Of a DNA stretch of 62,851 bases, positions 53,801-62,759 are shown piece by piece. Each line of letters starts with the position of its first letter. Position 1 is the first letter of the stretch. The notes beneath the pieces are model-generated. The model was not told the origin of the DNA and did not search any database. It was given only the letters and a program-made list of their open reading frames with translations. The DNA lies in contig NZ_QMEY01000037.1 in assembly GCF_003315795.1 (NCBI RefSeq), forward strand, positions 1 through 62,851, read 5' to 3'. A program made the translations under genes and the position numbers. The stretch is from Spongiactinospora rosea (lineage in GTDB: Bacteria > Actinomycetota > Actinomycetes > Streptosporangiales > Streptosporangiaceae).

Positions 53801-56197
53801 ATGCCCCCAGACCTCACTGACCTCCTCGATCCCCTGCTCGCCTGGATCGATGCCCACGGTCAGAACCTGTCCACAAGCCTGATCACCGGGGGCGTCGCCC
53901 TCACCCTCGGCCGTACCGCCCTGCGGTACCTCCGCCACCGGCCCCTTGCCCGAAACGCCCGTTGCGTGGAGATCCTCACCCCGCCCACCGCCGACCTGGA
54001 CGGAGCCGAAGCACTGTGGGCCAACCTGATCGGCCTGCTGCACCCAAGGTGGAAACGCGCTGTACTCGGCCAGCCGCATCTGATTTTCGAATACCTCTTC
54101 AACGCCGACGGCATGCGGATCCAGCTCTGGGTCCCCGGCGTCATCCCGCAACATGTGATCGAGCACGCCGTCGAAGCCGCATGGCCATCAGCGCGCATCG
54201 CCGTACAACACGCCGGTCCGCCCGTCCCGCTCACCGGGCAGGCCACCGGCGGCCGGGTCACGATCGCACGCGACGAGCGGCTGCCGATCCGCTATGACCA
54301 CCCCAGTGATCCTCTGCGAGCACTTCTCGGCAGTGCCACCGGCATGCCCGTCTGGCAGCACGCCGCCGTGCAGATCCTGGCCCGCCCCGCCACAGGCCGC
54401 CGTCTCGATCACCGTTTCCGCCGTGGCCTGCTGCGGCCGGTGAGCGTCGTACTGGACCTGATCACCCCCGGCCCGCTGTTCGCCCGCAATCACGGTCACC
54501 AGGCCACATATCAGCACACCGACCACGCCGCACGCCTGGAGGAATCCGCGAAGGCCCGCGCTATCCGCGAAAAAGCCCACCACCCTCGTTACGAGGTCGC
54601 CATCCGCTACGCCGTACAGGCCGACGACCTCGCCATCGGCGACCGCGACACCATGAGCGCCGCGCGCGCGATCCGGCGCAGAGCCATCACCGGCCGCGCC
54701 CACGCTCTGGCCTCGGCCTTCGCCCTGTTCGCTGACCACAACCGGCTCGAACGCCGCCGCCTGCTCATCCCCGCCCGACGAATGGCGACGCGACGCATGC
54801 ACCGGGGCTTCCTGCTGTCGCTGCCCGAGCTGGCCGCGCTCGCGCACCTCCCACTCGACACCGCCGTCCCCGGACTGCAACGCGCCGGGGCCAACAGCGT
54901 CCCGCCCTCGCCCCGGATCGGCCGCGGCGGCCCTGAGGCCAAGGAACTCGGCTTCTCCGACTCCGGACACGAACGACCTGTCGCCCTGCGGGTCGCCGAC
55001 TCCTGCCACCATGTCCACATCCTGGGCCCGAACGGCACGGGCAAGAGCACCCTGCTGGCCCAGATGATCCTCTCCGACATCCGCGCCGGACGCGGAGTCG
55101 TGGTCATCGACGCCAAAGGCGACTTGATCACCGATCTGCTCGGCCTGGTGCCACCCGAGGCGGGCGAGCGGCTGGTACTGATCGACCCCGACGACCCCCA
55201 CCCCCGGCCGGCGCTCAACATACTGGGCAGCGGCGAGCGCGACACCGGCGTCGACAACCTCGTCGGCATCTTCCACAAGATCTATGCCGAGACCTGGGGG
55301 CCACGGACCGACGACATTTTGCGCGCCTGCGCCATCACGCTGGCCGGGCAGGGCGGCACCCTGGCCGACATCCCGGCCCTGCTGACCGACGCCGCCTTTC
55401 GCCGCGACCGTCTGGCGTACCTGTCCGACGGCTTCCTGATGGGCTTTTGGCACTGGTACGACGGCTTGACCGAGCAGACCCAGGCGCACGTCACCGCCCC
55501 CATCATGAACAAGCTGCGGGCGTTCCTGCTGCGGCCTTTCGTCCGCGAGGTCCTGGCATCGGAGCAATCGACCTTCGACATGGAAAAGGTCCTGGACGGC
55601 AGCATCCTGTTCGCCCGCCTTCCCAAGGGCGTACTCGGCGACGAAACCGCCCGCCTGATCGGTTCCATGCTGGTCGCACACGTCTGGCAGGCCGCCTCAC
55701 GCCGTGCCCGGCTCGGCCGCCCCCGCCACCCCGCCGCGCTGTACATCGACGAGACGCAGAACTTCCTCAACCTGCCACACGCCCTGTCGGACATGCTCGC
55801 CGAGGCCAGGGCCTACCGCCTGTCGATGGTCATGGCCCACCAGCACCTCGCCCAACTCCCCCGCGACCTGCGCCAGGCGGTCAGCTCCGACGCCCGCAAC
55901 AAGATCTACTTCTCGCTCTCCCCGCAGGACGCCCGCGAGGCCGAACAGCACTTCACCCCGCACCTGACCGCCCACGACCTGGCCAATCTGGACGCCTACC
56001 AGGCCGCCGCCCGGCTCATGGTCGCAGGCGCCGAGGCCGCCCCCTTCACCCTGCGCACCCGCCCCCTGCCCTCCCCATCCGAGGAGGTATCCCGCCAGGT
56101 CCGGCAGGCCGCCTCCCTCGCCCATGGCCGTACCCGGCTTCAGACCGTCCCGCCGGCGAACGACCCCCGCCGCCTAACCGAAGGAGAGACGCAGTGA
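53801..56197 (+). CDS. VirD4/TraD-like type IV coupling ATPase
   Basis: The 798-residue protein couples DNA to the secretion channel. It has an N-terminal hydrophobic segment (TSLITGGVALTLGRTALRYL), a long middle domain, and a helicase-like ATPase: Walker A (ILGPNGTGKSTLLAQMIL, about residue 410), VVIDAKGDLITDLLGL, Walker B (ALYIDETQNFLNLPHALSDM, about 646) and a sensor region (MVMAHQHLAQLPRDLRQAV). An RBS (GCAAAGGAG) precedes ATG 53801. There is an 81-nt gap from the lipoprotein gene. Confidence 0.9.
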   Translation: MPPDLTDLLDPLLAWIDAHGQNLSTSLITGGVALTLGRTALRYLRHRPLARNARCVEILTPPTADLDGAEALWANLIGLLHPRWKRAVLGQPHLIFEYLFNADGMRIQLWVPGVIPQHVIEHAVEAAWPSARIAVQHAGPPVPLTGQATGGRVTIARDERLPIRYDHPSDPLRALLGSATGMPVWQHAAVQILARPATGRRLDHRFRRGLLRPVSVVLDLITPGPLFARNHGHQATYQHTDHAARLEESAKARAIREKAHHPRYEVAIRYAVQADDLAIGDRDTMSAARAIRRRAITGRAHALASAFALFADHNRLERRRLLIPARRMATRRMHRGFLLSLPELAALAHLPLDTAVPGLQRAGANSVPPSPRIGRGGPEAKELGFSDSGHERPVALRVADSCHHVHILGPNGTGKSTLLAQMILSDIRAGRGVVVIDAKGDLITDLLGLVPPEAGERLVLIDPDDPHPRPALNILGSGERDTGVDNLVGIFHKIYAETWGPRTDDILRACAITLAGQGGTLADIPALLTDAAFRRDRLAYLSDGFLMGFWHWYDGLTEQTQAHVTAPIMNKLRAFLLRPFVREVLASEQSTFDMEKVLDGSILFARLPKGVLGDETARLIGSMLVAHVWQAASRRARLGRPRHPAALYIDETQNFLNLPHALSDMLAEARAYRLSMVMAHQHLAQLPRDLRQAVSSDARNKIYFSLSPQDAREAEQHFTPHLTAHDLANLDAYQAAARLMVAGAEAAPFTLRTRPLPSPSEEVSRQVRQAASLAHGRTRLQTVPPANDPRRLTEGETQ

Positions 56198-57063
56198 ACG
56201 AGCACTACACCCCGACCGTCCTGGCCTCCCTGGCCACCCGGCTGACCGCGCGCGACCGGCGCGTACTCCGGCTGGTCTGGACCCATCGCGTGCTGACCAG
56301 CCACCAGATCGCCCAAATCGCCTTCGACGACGACAGCACCGGCCGCCACCGACTGGTCAAGCTGCACCGCCTGTCCGTCGTGGAACGGTTCCGGCCCAAG
56401 CCACCGACCGGATCAGCCCCCTGGCACTACGTGCTCGGCGAGCCCGGCGCCGCCGTACTCGCCGCAGAAGACGGCGTCGAGCTGCCCGACTTCGGCTACC
56501 GCCGCGACCGGGTGCTGTCCATCGCCTACAGCCAGCGACTGGCCCACACCGTCGGCGTCAACGACGTCTACGCACGGCTGTACGCGACCGCAAGGCGTAC
56601 CGAGAGCGCCCAGTTGCAGATGTGGTGGCCCGAAACGCTGTGCGCCGAGGTGTGGGGCAAGCAGGTGCGCCCGGACGCCTATGGCCGGTGGCGCGACAAC
56701 GACCTCACCTTGGACTTCTTCCTCGAATATGACACCGGCACCGAGACCCTCGATCGGGTCGCCGCCAAGCTCACCGGCTACGCCGCGCTCGCCGCCGGCT
56801 CCGCGATCACCACACCCGTACTGTTCCTAACCTCCTCCAAGAGCCGGGAAGCCAACCTGCGCCGGCGCCTGGCCCTGCGCGTCCAACCAGCGGTGCCCAT
56901 CGCCACCGCCGCACCCGGCCTTCACGGGCTCACCGACCCCGCCGGGCCGATCTGGGCGCCTGGTGACAGCGGCGGCGCACGACTGTGCCTGGCCGAACTC
57001 GCCCACCATTGGCCGAACCTTGGCGTCGCCCGCAACGACGGCGACGCGCAGGGGAATCCGTGA
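56194..57063 (+). CDS. Replication-relaxation (Replic_Relax) family protein
   Basis: GTG 56194 (VNEHYTPTVLASLATRLTAR) overlaps the coupling-protein stop. The N-terminal winged helix reads DRRVLRLVWTHRVLTSHQIA and QIAFDDDSTGRHRLVKLHRL; the nuclease-like or binding core includes RVLSIAYSQRLAHTVGVNDV and WWPETLCAEVWGKQVRPDAY, DNDLTLDFFLEYDTGTETL. These match the Replic_Relax/MobC-like family found on actinobacterial plasmids. It may act in DNA processing at the transfer origin. The long upstream frame from 55447 is a shadow. Confidence 0.85.
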   Translation: MNEHYTPTVLASLATRLTARDRRVLRLVWTHRVLTSHQIAQIAFDDDSTGRHRLVKLHRLSVVERFRPKPPTGSAPWHYVLGEPGAAVLAAEDGVELPDFGYRRDRVLSIAYSQRLAHTVGVNDVYARLYATARRTESAQLQMWWPETLCAEVWGKQVRPDAYGRWRDNDLTLDFFLEYDTGTETLDRVAAKLTGYAALAAGSAITTPVLFLTSSKSREANLRRRLALRVQPAVPIATAAPGLHGLTDPAGPIWAPGDSGGARLCLAELAHHWPNLGVARNDGDAQGNP

Positions 57064-57863
57064 CCGATGGGTCGGGCATCGGCCCGGCAATCACGGTCGG
57101 TGGTTGCCTGATCGCCGGGATCATCCTGCTCGCCGCAGTCGGCGGTGGCGGCGCGCAGTATGCCGCCGCCGGTACGGCCTGCGGCTACATTCCGCCCAGC
57201 GCGTCGGCGCTCCCGCTGCCCGCCACCGACCTGGAGGCGTACCGCTCGTACGTTGAGCAGGCGGCAGCGCTCGGCGCTGGGCGTGACCAGGTGGTCGCCG
57301 ACATCGCGGCACAGCTCGCCCAGCGGACCCCGCCCCCCGAAGACGCCGTGAAACGCGCTGGCCATGTCGTCACCTCAGTGGCACGCCAGGTATGCACAGA
57401 GCTGGCGGTGGTCCCAGCCGGAGCGGTCGCCGGAGCGGGGCGTGGGGCGATCGCAGTCCGAGCCGCCCTGGCCAAGGTCGGCACCCCGTACTCCTGGGGT
57501 GGCGGCGGCCCGGGAGGCCCGACGCTGGGGATCGGGCGTGGCGCGGGCACAGTGGGCTTCGACTGCTCCGGGCTCACCGAGTACGCCTGGGGCAAGGCGG
57601 GCCTTGCGATCGGCGGGCACACCTCACCGCAATGGCGTTCCGGCGCTCGCATTCCGCGTTCCCAGATCCAGCCGGGGGATCTGATCTTCTTCGCCACCAA
57701 CCCCGCCGACCCGTCCACGATTTATCACGTCGGCCTGGCCCTGGACGCCACCCGGATGGTCCACGCGCCCCACACCGGCAGCACCGTCCGCGTGGACACC
57801 TGGGCCGGTGCCCCCGGCCGCGAGCGCAGCTTCGCAGGCGTGGTGCGCCCGGTGGCGCGCTGA
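57060..57863 (+). CDS. NlpC/P60 peptidoglycan hydrolase of the T4SS
   Basis: The 267-residue protein starts at GTG 57060, overlapping the previous stop. A membrane segment (VGGCLIAGIILLAAVGGGGA) anchors it. The C-terminal NlpC/P60 domain has the catalytic Cys in VGFDCSGLTEYAWGKAG (about residue 168), His in STIYHVGLALDATRMVHAPH and the pattern IQPGDLIFF. It should open the cell wall for the transfer apparatus, as VirB1-like hydrolases do. Confidence 0.9.
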   Translation: MTDGSGIGPAITVGGCLIAGIILLAAVGGGGAQYAAAGTACGYIPPSASALPLPATDLEAYRSYVEQAAALGAGRDQVVADIAAQLAQRTPPPEDAVKRAGHVVTSVARQVCTELAVVPAGAVAGAGRGAIAVRAALAKVGTPYSWGGGGPGGPTLGIGRGAGTVGFDCSGLTEYAWGKAGLAIGGHTSPQWRSGARIPRSQIQPGDLIFFATNPADPSTIYHVGLALDATRMVHAPHTGSTVRVDTWAGAPGRERSFAGVVRPVAR

Positions 57864-58856
57864 TCACCGCGCTCGGGAGGTCGTCGCCCGGCCCGGCGCG
57901 CCGCGCTGGACGCGGCGGCAGTACCAGATCCGAAGCCACACGGGAGGGTGCGTGGGCTGAAGCCAGGTCAGGATCGAGCATGCGCGCTGCCACCACGGCC
58001 ACGCACGGGCGCAGGACCGGTACCGGCCGCGGGAGAGCATCGTGAAGTACGCCTCCGCCTGCTCGGCACCATGGGCCTCCACACCGACCTTGTCACAGGC
58101 CAGCTCGACGACCCAGGAGCACAGCGTGAGCATCAGGCGCAACGACGCCGCCCCCACGGCGGCGATCGTCAAGGTGGGGGCCAGGAATCCGACGAGGAGG
58201 AATCCGATGGTCTGCGCCGTGAGCATGAGGAGATCGATCCTGCGCATGCCGAGGGCGGCATGGTGGAGTTCGTGGGCCACGACGAACCGGAGGATGCCGA
58301 TGGTCTCCTGCTCGCGCAGGGCCCGCCCGATCAGGAGAAGCGAGTGGCCCGCCAGGTTCGGTACGCACAGCATGACGCCGGCGCTCCAGTGGGGCTTGCA
58401 TGGGCCGTCGTGGCAGTGGTCCGCCAGACGCATGTCATGCAGCAGCACACTCTCCGCCCTGGTCTGCCGCTGCACCACCATCGCGGCCTCGTCCAGCACA
58501 CGCAACACCGGTGGCGGAATGGTGGCGCGCAACGCGTCCTGGTGGCCCTGGATGCTGCCGGGGTCCGGCAGTCGCTTGGGCGTGCGGGCAGCGTGGTGGC
58601 CAAGCCAGGTGACCACGCGAGGGAGGGAGAGCGCGGCGAACATGGCCAGCGCCGCCGGTACTTCACCGATCAGCAGCCTGCGCATGGCGACCCCGGCCAG
58701 CAGGGACGAGAGCGGTAGTACGTAGTGGAGGCTGGCCACGCCCATTGGACTGTGGCCGTTACGGGTGAGGTGGTCGATGTAGTCGGTGAACGGGTCGAGC
58801 CGACATGGCCGTCGCCACGCCCACATGGATGAGGAAGAAGTGGTCGTCATGGGCAT
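57864..58856 (-). CDS. M48/M56-like membrane metallopeptidase
   Basis: The protein has several membrane helices (RRLLIGEVPAALAMFAALSL; LTAQTIGFLLVGFLAPTLTI) and the zinc motif in FVVAHELHHAALGMRRIDLL (about residue 194); the third ligand is probably Glu in ELACDKVGVEAHG. This layout fits M48/HtpX-like proteases. It is convergent with the NlpC gene, the two stops being adjacent. ATG 58826 is another possible start. Role in the element unknown. Confidence 0.75.
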   Translation of the reverse strand: MPMTTTSSSSMWAWRRPCRLDPFTDYIDHLTRNGHSPMGVASLHYVLPLSSLLAGVAMRRLLIGEVPAALAMFAALSLPRVVTWLGHHAARTPKRLPDPGSIQGHQDALRATIPPPVLRVLDEAAMVVQRQTRAESVLLHDMRLADHCHDGPCKPHWSAGVMLCVPNLAGHSLLLIGRALREQETIGILRFVVAHELHHAALGMRRIDLLMLTAQTIGFLLVGFLAPTLTIAAVGAASLRLMLTLCSWVVELACDKVGVEAHGAEQAEAYFTMLSRGRYRSCARAWPWWQRACSILTWLQPTHPPVWLRIWYCRRVQRGAPGRATTSRAR

Positions 58857-59119
58857 TCGTCAGGGAAGCGGCAGTCGGGTGAGGGGCGCGGGCGGGCGGC
58901 GTTGTGGGGCACGCCGCCCGCCCGCGCGGCACGGGGGCTACCAGACGCCCGTGCGGCGCGGTACGGCCTGGGAAGGTGTGGATGGCCGCCGCGCGTCTCA
59001 GGTGGATTGGGTGGCGCGGGCAGGGCGACCCGCTCGTAGCTGCCCGCGCCGGGCGGGCCACCGACGGCCCGCCGTACGGCACGGCGGCGCCCATGCCCGC
59101 ACCACGCCGCCGTGCCCGA

Positions 59120-59416
59120 TCATAAAGTGCTCTCCCAGGTGCCCCCGGCCACGAGCACGGTGACCCCGTCCTTACGGTGCGCGGTGACCACGATCGGTCC
59201 GTACACATAGCCGACGTGGATGAACGACAGTCGCGCGTATCGCATCCGGCCTCGGCCCGTACCCAGGCCGTAGAGCGCATCGAGAAGTTCCTTCTGGGCC
59301 ACGAAGAGGTTGTCGGTAACGCCTCCGACGCCGCGGTCGCCGGCCTCGACCTCCCAGACCATGAGCAGAGGAGTGGCCGGAGAGCCGAGGGCAGAATCAC
59401 TACACGCAAGCGTCAT
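59120..59416 (-). CDS. Hypothetical protein, 98 residues
   Basis: The frame starts at ATG 59416 inside the end of the neighbouring upstream gene (17-nt overlap) and reads MTLACSDSALGSPATPLLMV, with LFVAQKELLDALYGLG and FIHVGYVYGPIVVTAHRKDG. It is balanced in composition and looks coding, but I recognise no family. The two small genes form one minus-strand unit. Confidence 0.5.
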   Translation of the reverse strand: MTLACSDSALGSPATPLLMVWEVEAGDRGVGGVTDNLFVAQKELLDALYGLGTGRGRMRYARLSFIHVGYVYGPIVVTAHRKDGVTVLVAGGTWESTL

Positions 59417-59750
59417 GCTGCACCTCCGCGATGGCCTCGGAGGTCGGGTTCAGCAGCGCGTAGTCACAGGCCAGCGCCTCGGCTGCCCCAGCCACCGTGC
59501 CGCGATGGACGTACAGCGGGATACCCGGCCGCAGCAGGCGCGGGCTGTGCCACCAGATTCCATCGTCCTGAACGACCACGATCAGGTCTGGACCGAGCGC
59601 CACCTGCACCTTGCCGTGCTCGTAGCCGATGTCCGCAGGGATGTCTCGCGTTCTGAGCGCGGCGACGAGCCGGCGGGCGGTCTCTTCTTGCTCGGGTGTG
59701 GCGGCGCGCGGCGGCCGACGCATCGGGTAGGCGAGCATGTAGGTGTTCAT
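59400..59750 (-). CDS. Hypothetical protein, 116 residues
   Basis: Starting at ATG 59750 (MNTYMLAYPMRRPPRAATPE), the protein has the segment GKVQVALGPDLIVVVQDDGI and WWHSPRLLRPGIPLYVHRG, a compact alpha/beta pattern. It ends with two acidic/polar helices. No family recognised. It is upstream of and overlapping the 98-residue gene. Confidence 0.5.
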   Translation of the reverse strand: MNTYMLAYPMRRPPRAATPEQEETARRLVAALRTRDIPADIGYEHGKVQVALGPDLIVVVQDDGIWWHSPRLLRPGIPLYVHRGTVAGAAEALACDYALLNPTSEAIAEVQHDACV

Positions 59751-60016
59751 CAGACGCTCCTACCGCTAAGCAGGCAGGGATTCGACTTGGTGACATCAAC
59801 CACTTTGTCAGGTTTCACCGGGATCATGACTTTTTAGGAAAGATCTCCTTGTGACACTGTGGATTGCGACGAGGAGAATCACTACCCGGGAATGATGGGC
59901 GGCCCGAAAGGAATATTCCAGACCGTCGCCCTATACAGCCACCATATACTTCGACACGGCGCCTGCATGGCTACGCGACGGCAATTGGGGCATCGCGGAA
60001 GGAAGGGGTGGATGTT
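59751..60016. promoter_or_regulatory. Divergent intergenic region
   Basis: This AT-richer region separates the two small minus-strand genes from the XRE-TPR gene and should contain promoters in both directions. The frame of the XRE-TPR gene stays open upstream to 59864 but has no good start there. No operator could be assigned. Confidence 0.4.
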
Positions 60017-61516
60017 ATGGAACATGGTGGCATCGAAGTTCCTGATCACGTCTGGCAGCACCCTGACACGTATGCCGCACTGAAATCCCGCGATATCGGC
60101 CGACTGTTCCAGTTGCTGCGCCGATATGCCGGACTGAGCCAAACCGCCATAGGCGCGGCCACCGGCCACAGCCAAAGCGCGATCAGCAAGATCGCAAATG
60201 GCTTCGCGCGGGTCGAGACGCTTGAAGTCTTCGAACGGATCGCGGACGGCTTGGAGATGCCCGACGGCCCACGGACGGCCCTCGGCCTGGCCCCCAGGGG
60301 CGGCGGCCGGACGACCGAGGCCGGCGCAGGGAAGAAGTCGGACAAGCTAGCGAAACCTGCACCTAACCCCCAGGTGAGCCCACCAACGGCAGCCGCACAC
60401 CATCTTGCCCCTGAGTCGCTGGACACCGACCCCACAGTGAAGAAGCCACCGATCCGCCCTATCAGCGCCATGGACGTGCCCGCTATCGTGACCATGTTGG
60501 CGCACGAATCGGCTCGGCTTGGGGAAGACGTGGACAGCACTCCCTTCGGCCCTTTCACGATAGACGAAATCACCAAAGACCTGCGGGAACTCGCGACCGC
60601 TTATCCCTACACACCTCCCGTGGATTCACTTTTGAAGGCCGCGGATCTACGGGACCGCGCTTTCGCGCTGGCGAAGAAGTCACATCGCCCGTCCCACACC
60701 CGCGACCTTTATCTGATCACGGCATGGAGCTGCGCCATGCTAGCGAACGCGAGCTTCGATCTCGGCGAAGTCCAGTCCGCATACCGGCACGCGCGCACCG
60801 CAATGCAGTTCGGCGACCTGAGCGAACACCGAGGGCTACGCATCTGGACATCTGGATTGCAGGCGCTGATCGCTTTCTGGGACGGACATCCTGATCAAGC
60901 GGTCGCCTTCGTTCAGCCCGTGCTGGACTGGTCGGCAGAAGCCGGTACCGCAGCCGTGTACACAAACGCAGTCCATGCTCGCGCCCTGGCGATGCTCGGC
61001 CGTGCCCGCGAAGCTGATGATGCGCTCGCACGGACGGATCAGGAGCGAGAGCGCGTCGTCCAGATCGACTCGCCTATCGACAGTCCGGAAGGCCTCTTCG
61101 ATTTCCCAATGGCCAAACAGCTCTACTGGAAGGCTGGCTCCCATCTTCTGATCGGTGACCCGCAGCGGCTGACACGGGCGCACGAGGCGGCCGTGGAATC
61201 CATCCAACGCTACCTCGACGCGCCATCGGGCAAGGTCCGCACCGGCGAGCTGTGCCACGCCCGACTCGACCTCGCCTCGGCCAGATGGGAACAAGGGCAC
61301 CCAGAAGGCGCCGAAGGAGAGGTCGCCCAGGTCATCACCACGCTGCGCAACCGCTATGTGGAAAGCGTGACACGGCGCGTGGATCGCTTTGGCGCCCTCG
61401 TCCGCTCCCAGCCCAAAGGCCATGCGAGTCAGCAGATCCTTGACCAGATCACGGACGCCCAGGCATCGATCGCCAGACCCCGGCTACCGGCCACCTCCAG
61501 CATGGAGCATGAGTGA
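60017..61516 (+). CDS. XRE-family regulator with C-terminal helical-repeat domain
   Basis: The 499-residue protein starts at ATG 60017 (MEHGGIEVPDHVWQHPDTYA); GTG 60008 is close by. The helix-turn-helix is LRRYAGLSQTAIGAATGHSQ and SAISKIANGFARVETLEVFE. After a Pro-rich linker, the C-terminal 330 residues are TPR-like (RDLYLITAWSCAMLANASFD; AYRHARTAMQFGDLSEHRGL). Such regulators in actinomycetes are often sensors beside integrative elements. It is coupled to the next gene (4-nt overlap). Confidence 0.82.
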   Translation: MEHGGIEVPDHVWQHPDTYAALKSRDIGRLFQLLRRYAGLSQTAIGAATGHSQSAISKIANGFARVETLEVFERIADGLEMPDGPRTALGLAPRGGGRTTEAGAGKKSDKLAKPAPNPQVSPPTAAAHHLAPESLDTDPTVKKPPIRPISAMDVPAIVTMLAHESARLGEDVDSTPFGPFTIDEITKDLRELATAYPYTPPVDSLLKAADLRDRAFALAKKSHRPSHTRDLYLITAWSCAMLANASFDLGEVQSAYRHARTAMQFGDLSEHRGLRIWTSGLQALIAFWDGHPDQAVAFVQPVLDWSAEAGTAAVYTNAVHARALAMLGRAREADDALARTDQERERVVQIDSPIDSPEGLFDFPMAKQLYWKAGSHLLIGDPQRLTRAHEAAVESIQRYLDAPSGKVRTGELCHARLDLASARWEQGHPEGAEGEVAQVITTLRNRYVESVTRRVDRFGALVRSQPKGHASQQILDQITDAQASIARPRLPATSSMEHE

Positions 61517-62388
61517 GCGGGTCTTCCGTGCAGACCATCGCCATTTTGCACCCCGGCGCTATGGGCTCCGCTCTGGCCCGGCAACTACAAAGCCCCCGAC
61601 GTCGGCTCTTGTGCTGCCTGGACGGCCGATCAGATGAAACCCGGCACCGAGCCCACGAAGCCGGCATCGTTCCCGTGTCCCTGGAAAAACTGGCGGCAGA
61701 ATCACATATCGCCCTCTCGGTTGTCGCCCCAACAGCCGCGTACCAGATCGCGGAAGACCTTGTCGCCGCCGGTTTCAGCGGCCTCTTGATCGAGGCCAAC
61801 GCCATCCGCCCCCAGCGAGTGCATGCCATAGCGGAGCACCTCTCCACCACGGGCGGAAAGGTGATCGACGCCTGCATTATGGGCCTGCCGCCCGTCTCCC
61901 CGAGGTCTGACCCGACCAGAATTTACCTGGCAGGCCCCGACCATCTAGAAGAGATCGCCGCACTCTTCAGCGAGTCACCCACACTGCAGGTGACCACCTT
62001 GGGCACCGATATCGGCCGGGCGTCGAAGCTCAAACTAGCGCACAGCATCGTTCAGAAAGCAGCGCAGGCACTCGCACTCCTCGGCCATGCACTCGTCGAG
62101 AAAGACGGTCTATCGCCCTACCTGGCCAGCGAGGCCGGGAAGTGGCCGAGTCCCGCCTCGCGCCCCGAGAGATTCCCCAGTGTGGCAAACCGCGCATGGC
62201 GGTGGGGCGACGAGCTTCGCGACGTGGCCGACGAGCTTCGCCAGGCAGACCTGCCTCCCGAACTCGCTGAGGCCGCCGCATCGGTTTTTGATGCCTTGAG
62301 CGGCTTCAAAGACTCCCAGTCGGACGGAGAAGACACCTATCAGGCACTCCGACGCTCCCCCGACGTCCAGAGGCATGTTCACCGTTGA
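61513..62388 (+). CDS. NAD-binding dehydrogenase-like protein (6PGDH-like, DUF1932)
   Basis: GTG 61513 overlaps the regulator's stop; GTG 61528 is possible. The N-terminal Rossmann fold shows QTIAILHPGAMGSALARQLQ and IALSVVAPTAAYQIAEDLVA, and the C-terminal helical domain has GRASKLKLAHSIVQKAAQAL, in the style of hydroxyisobutyrate dehydrogenase/DUF1932 proteins. Its pairing with an XRE-TPR regulator recurs in actinomycetes. The substrate is unknown. Confidence 0.75.
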   Translation: MSGSSVQTIAILHPGAMGSALARQLQSPRRRLLCCLDGRSDETRHRAHEAGIVPVSLEKLAAESHIALSVVAPTAAYQIAEDLVAAGFSGLLIEANAIRPQRVHAIAEHLSTTGGKVIDACIMGLPPVSPRSDPTRIYLAGPDHLEEIAALFSESPTLQVTTLGTDIGRASKLKLAHSIVQKAAQALALLGHALVEKDGLSPYLASEAGKWPSPASRPERFPSVANRAWRWGDELRDVADELRQADLPPELAEAAASVFDALSGFKDSQSDGEDTYQALRRSPDVQRHVHR

Positions 62389-62759
62389 ACCGGCAATCAA
62401 CCGGGATGGCAGTCAACTGGAAGTGCTCTATCAGGAGGTGATCTGCACATACCTCCGAAGAGACCCAGGGGACACCATGCGGGTACGAACTACACGGGTG
62501 GTCTCCCCACTGGATCAATGGCGGCCAGGGTTGCTCGGTCGCCCAGGTTATCGAAGACGCCGCTCTGGGGGCTCGCTCGCCTCAATGGTGCGGCCCGCCA
62601 CACCCGGGTTCGACGTAATTCCGGGGTCCTAGAGGGTCTGCCGGTCTGAACGCGCTGGTAAGCGGGTCGGGGTGAGGCCTACGGGCGGAAAGTGCCTAGA
62701 GACGCGATTACGTCGATTTGCCTACACTGGCCTGGGTCGTGGCTCTATGGTCTGGAGTC
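62389..62759. other. Intergenic stretch with a doubtful small ORF
   Basis: A frame at 62375-62632 (MFTVEPAINRDGSQLEVLYQ) overlaps the preceding gene's end; its first 40 residues look protein-like but the tail is Arg-rich and it lacks a clear RBS, so it is not called. From about 62680 the sequence is probably the left end of the IS1634-type element. Confidence 0.35.

Noticed and set aside
54188..55681. A 497-codon minus-strand frame opposite the coupling ATPase
   Set aside because: It is a shadow: the plus strand encodes clear Walker motifs over the same stretch.
55447..56193. Long N-terminal extension of the Replic_Relax gene
   Set aside because: It overlaps the coupling ATPase in another frame with Arg/Pro-rich sequence. 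GTG 56194 overlaps the preceding stop as in the rest of the operon.
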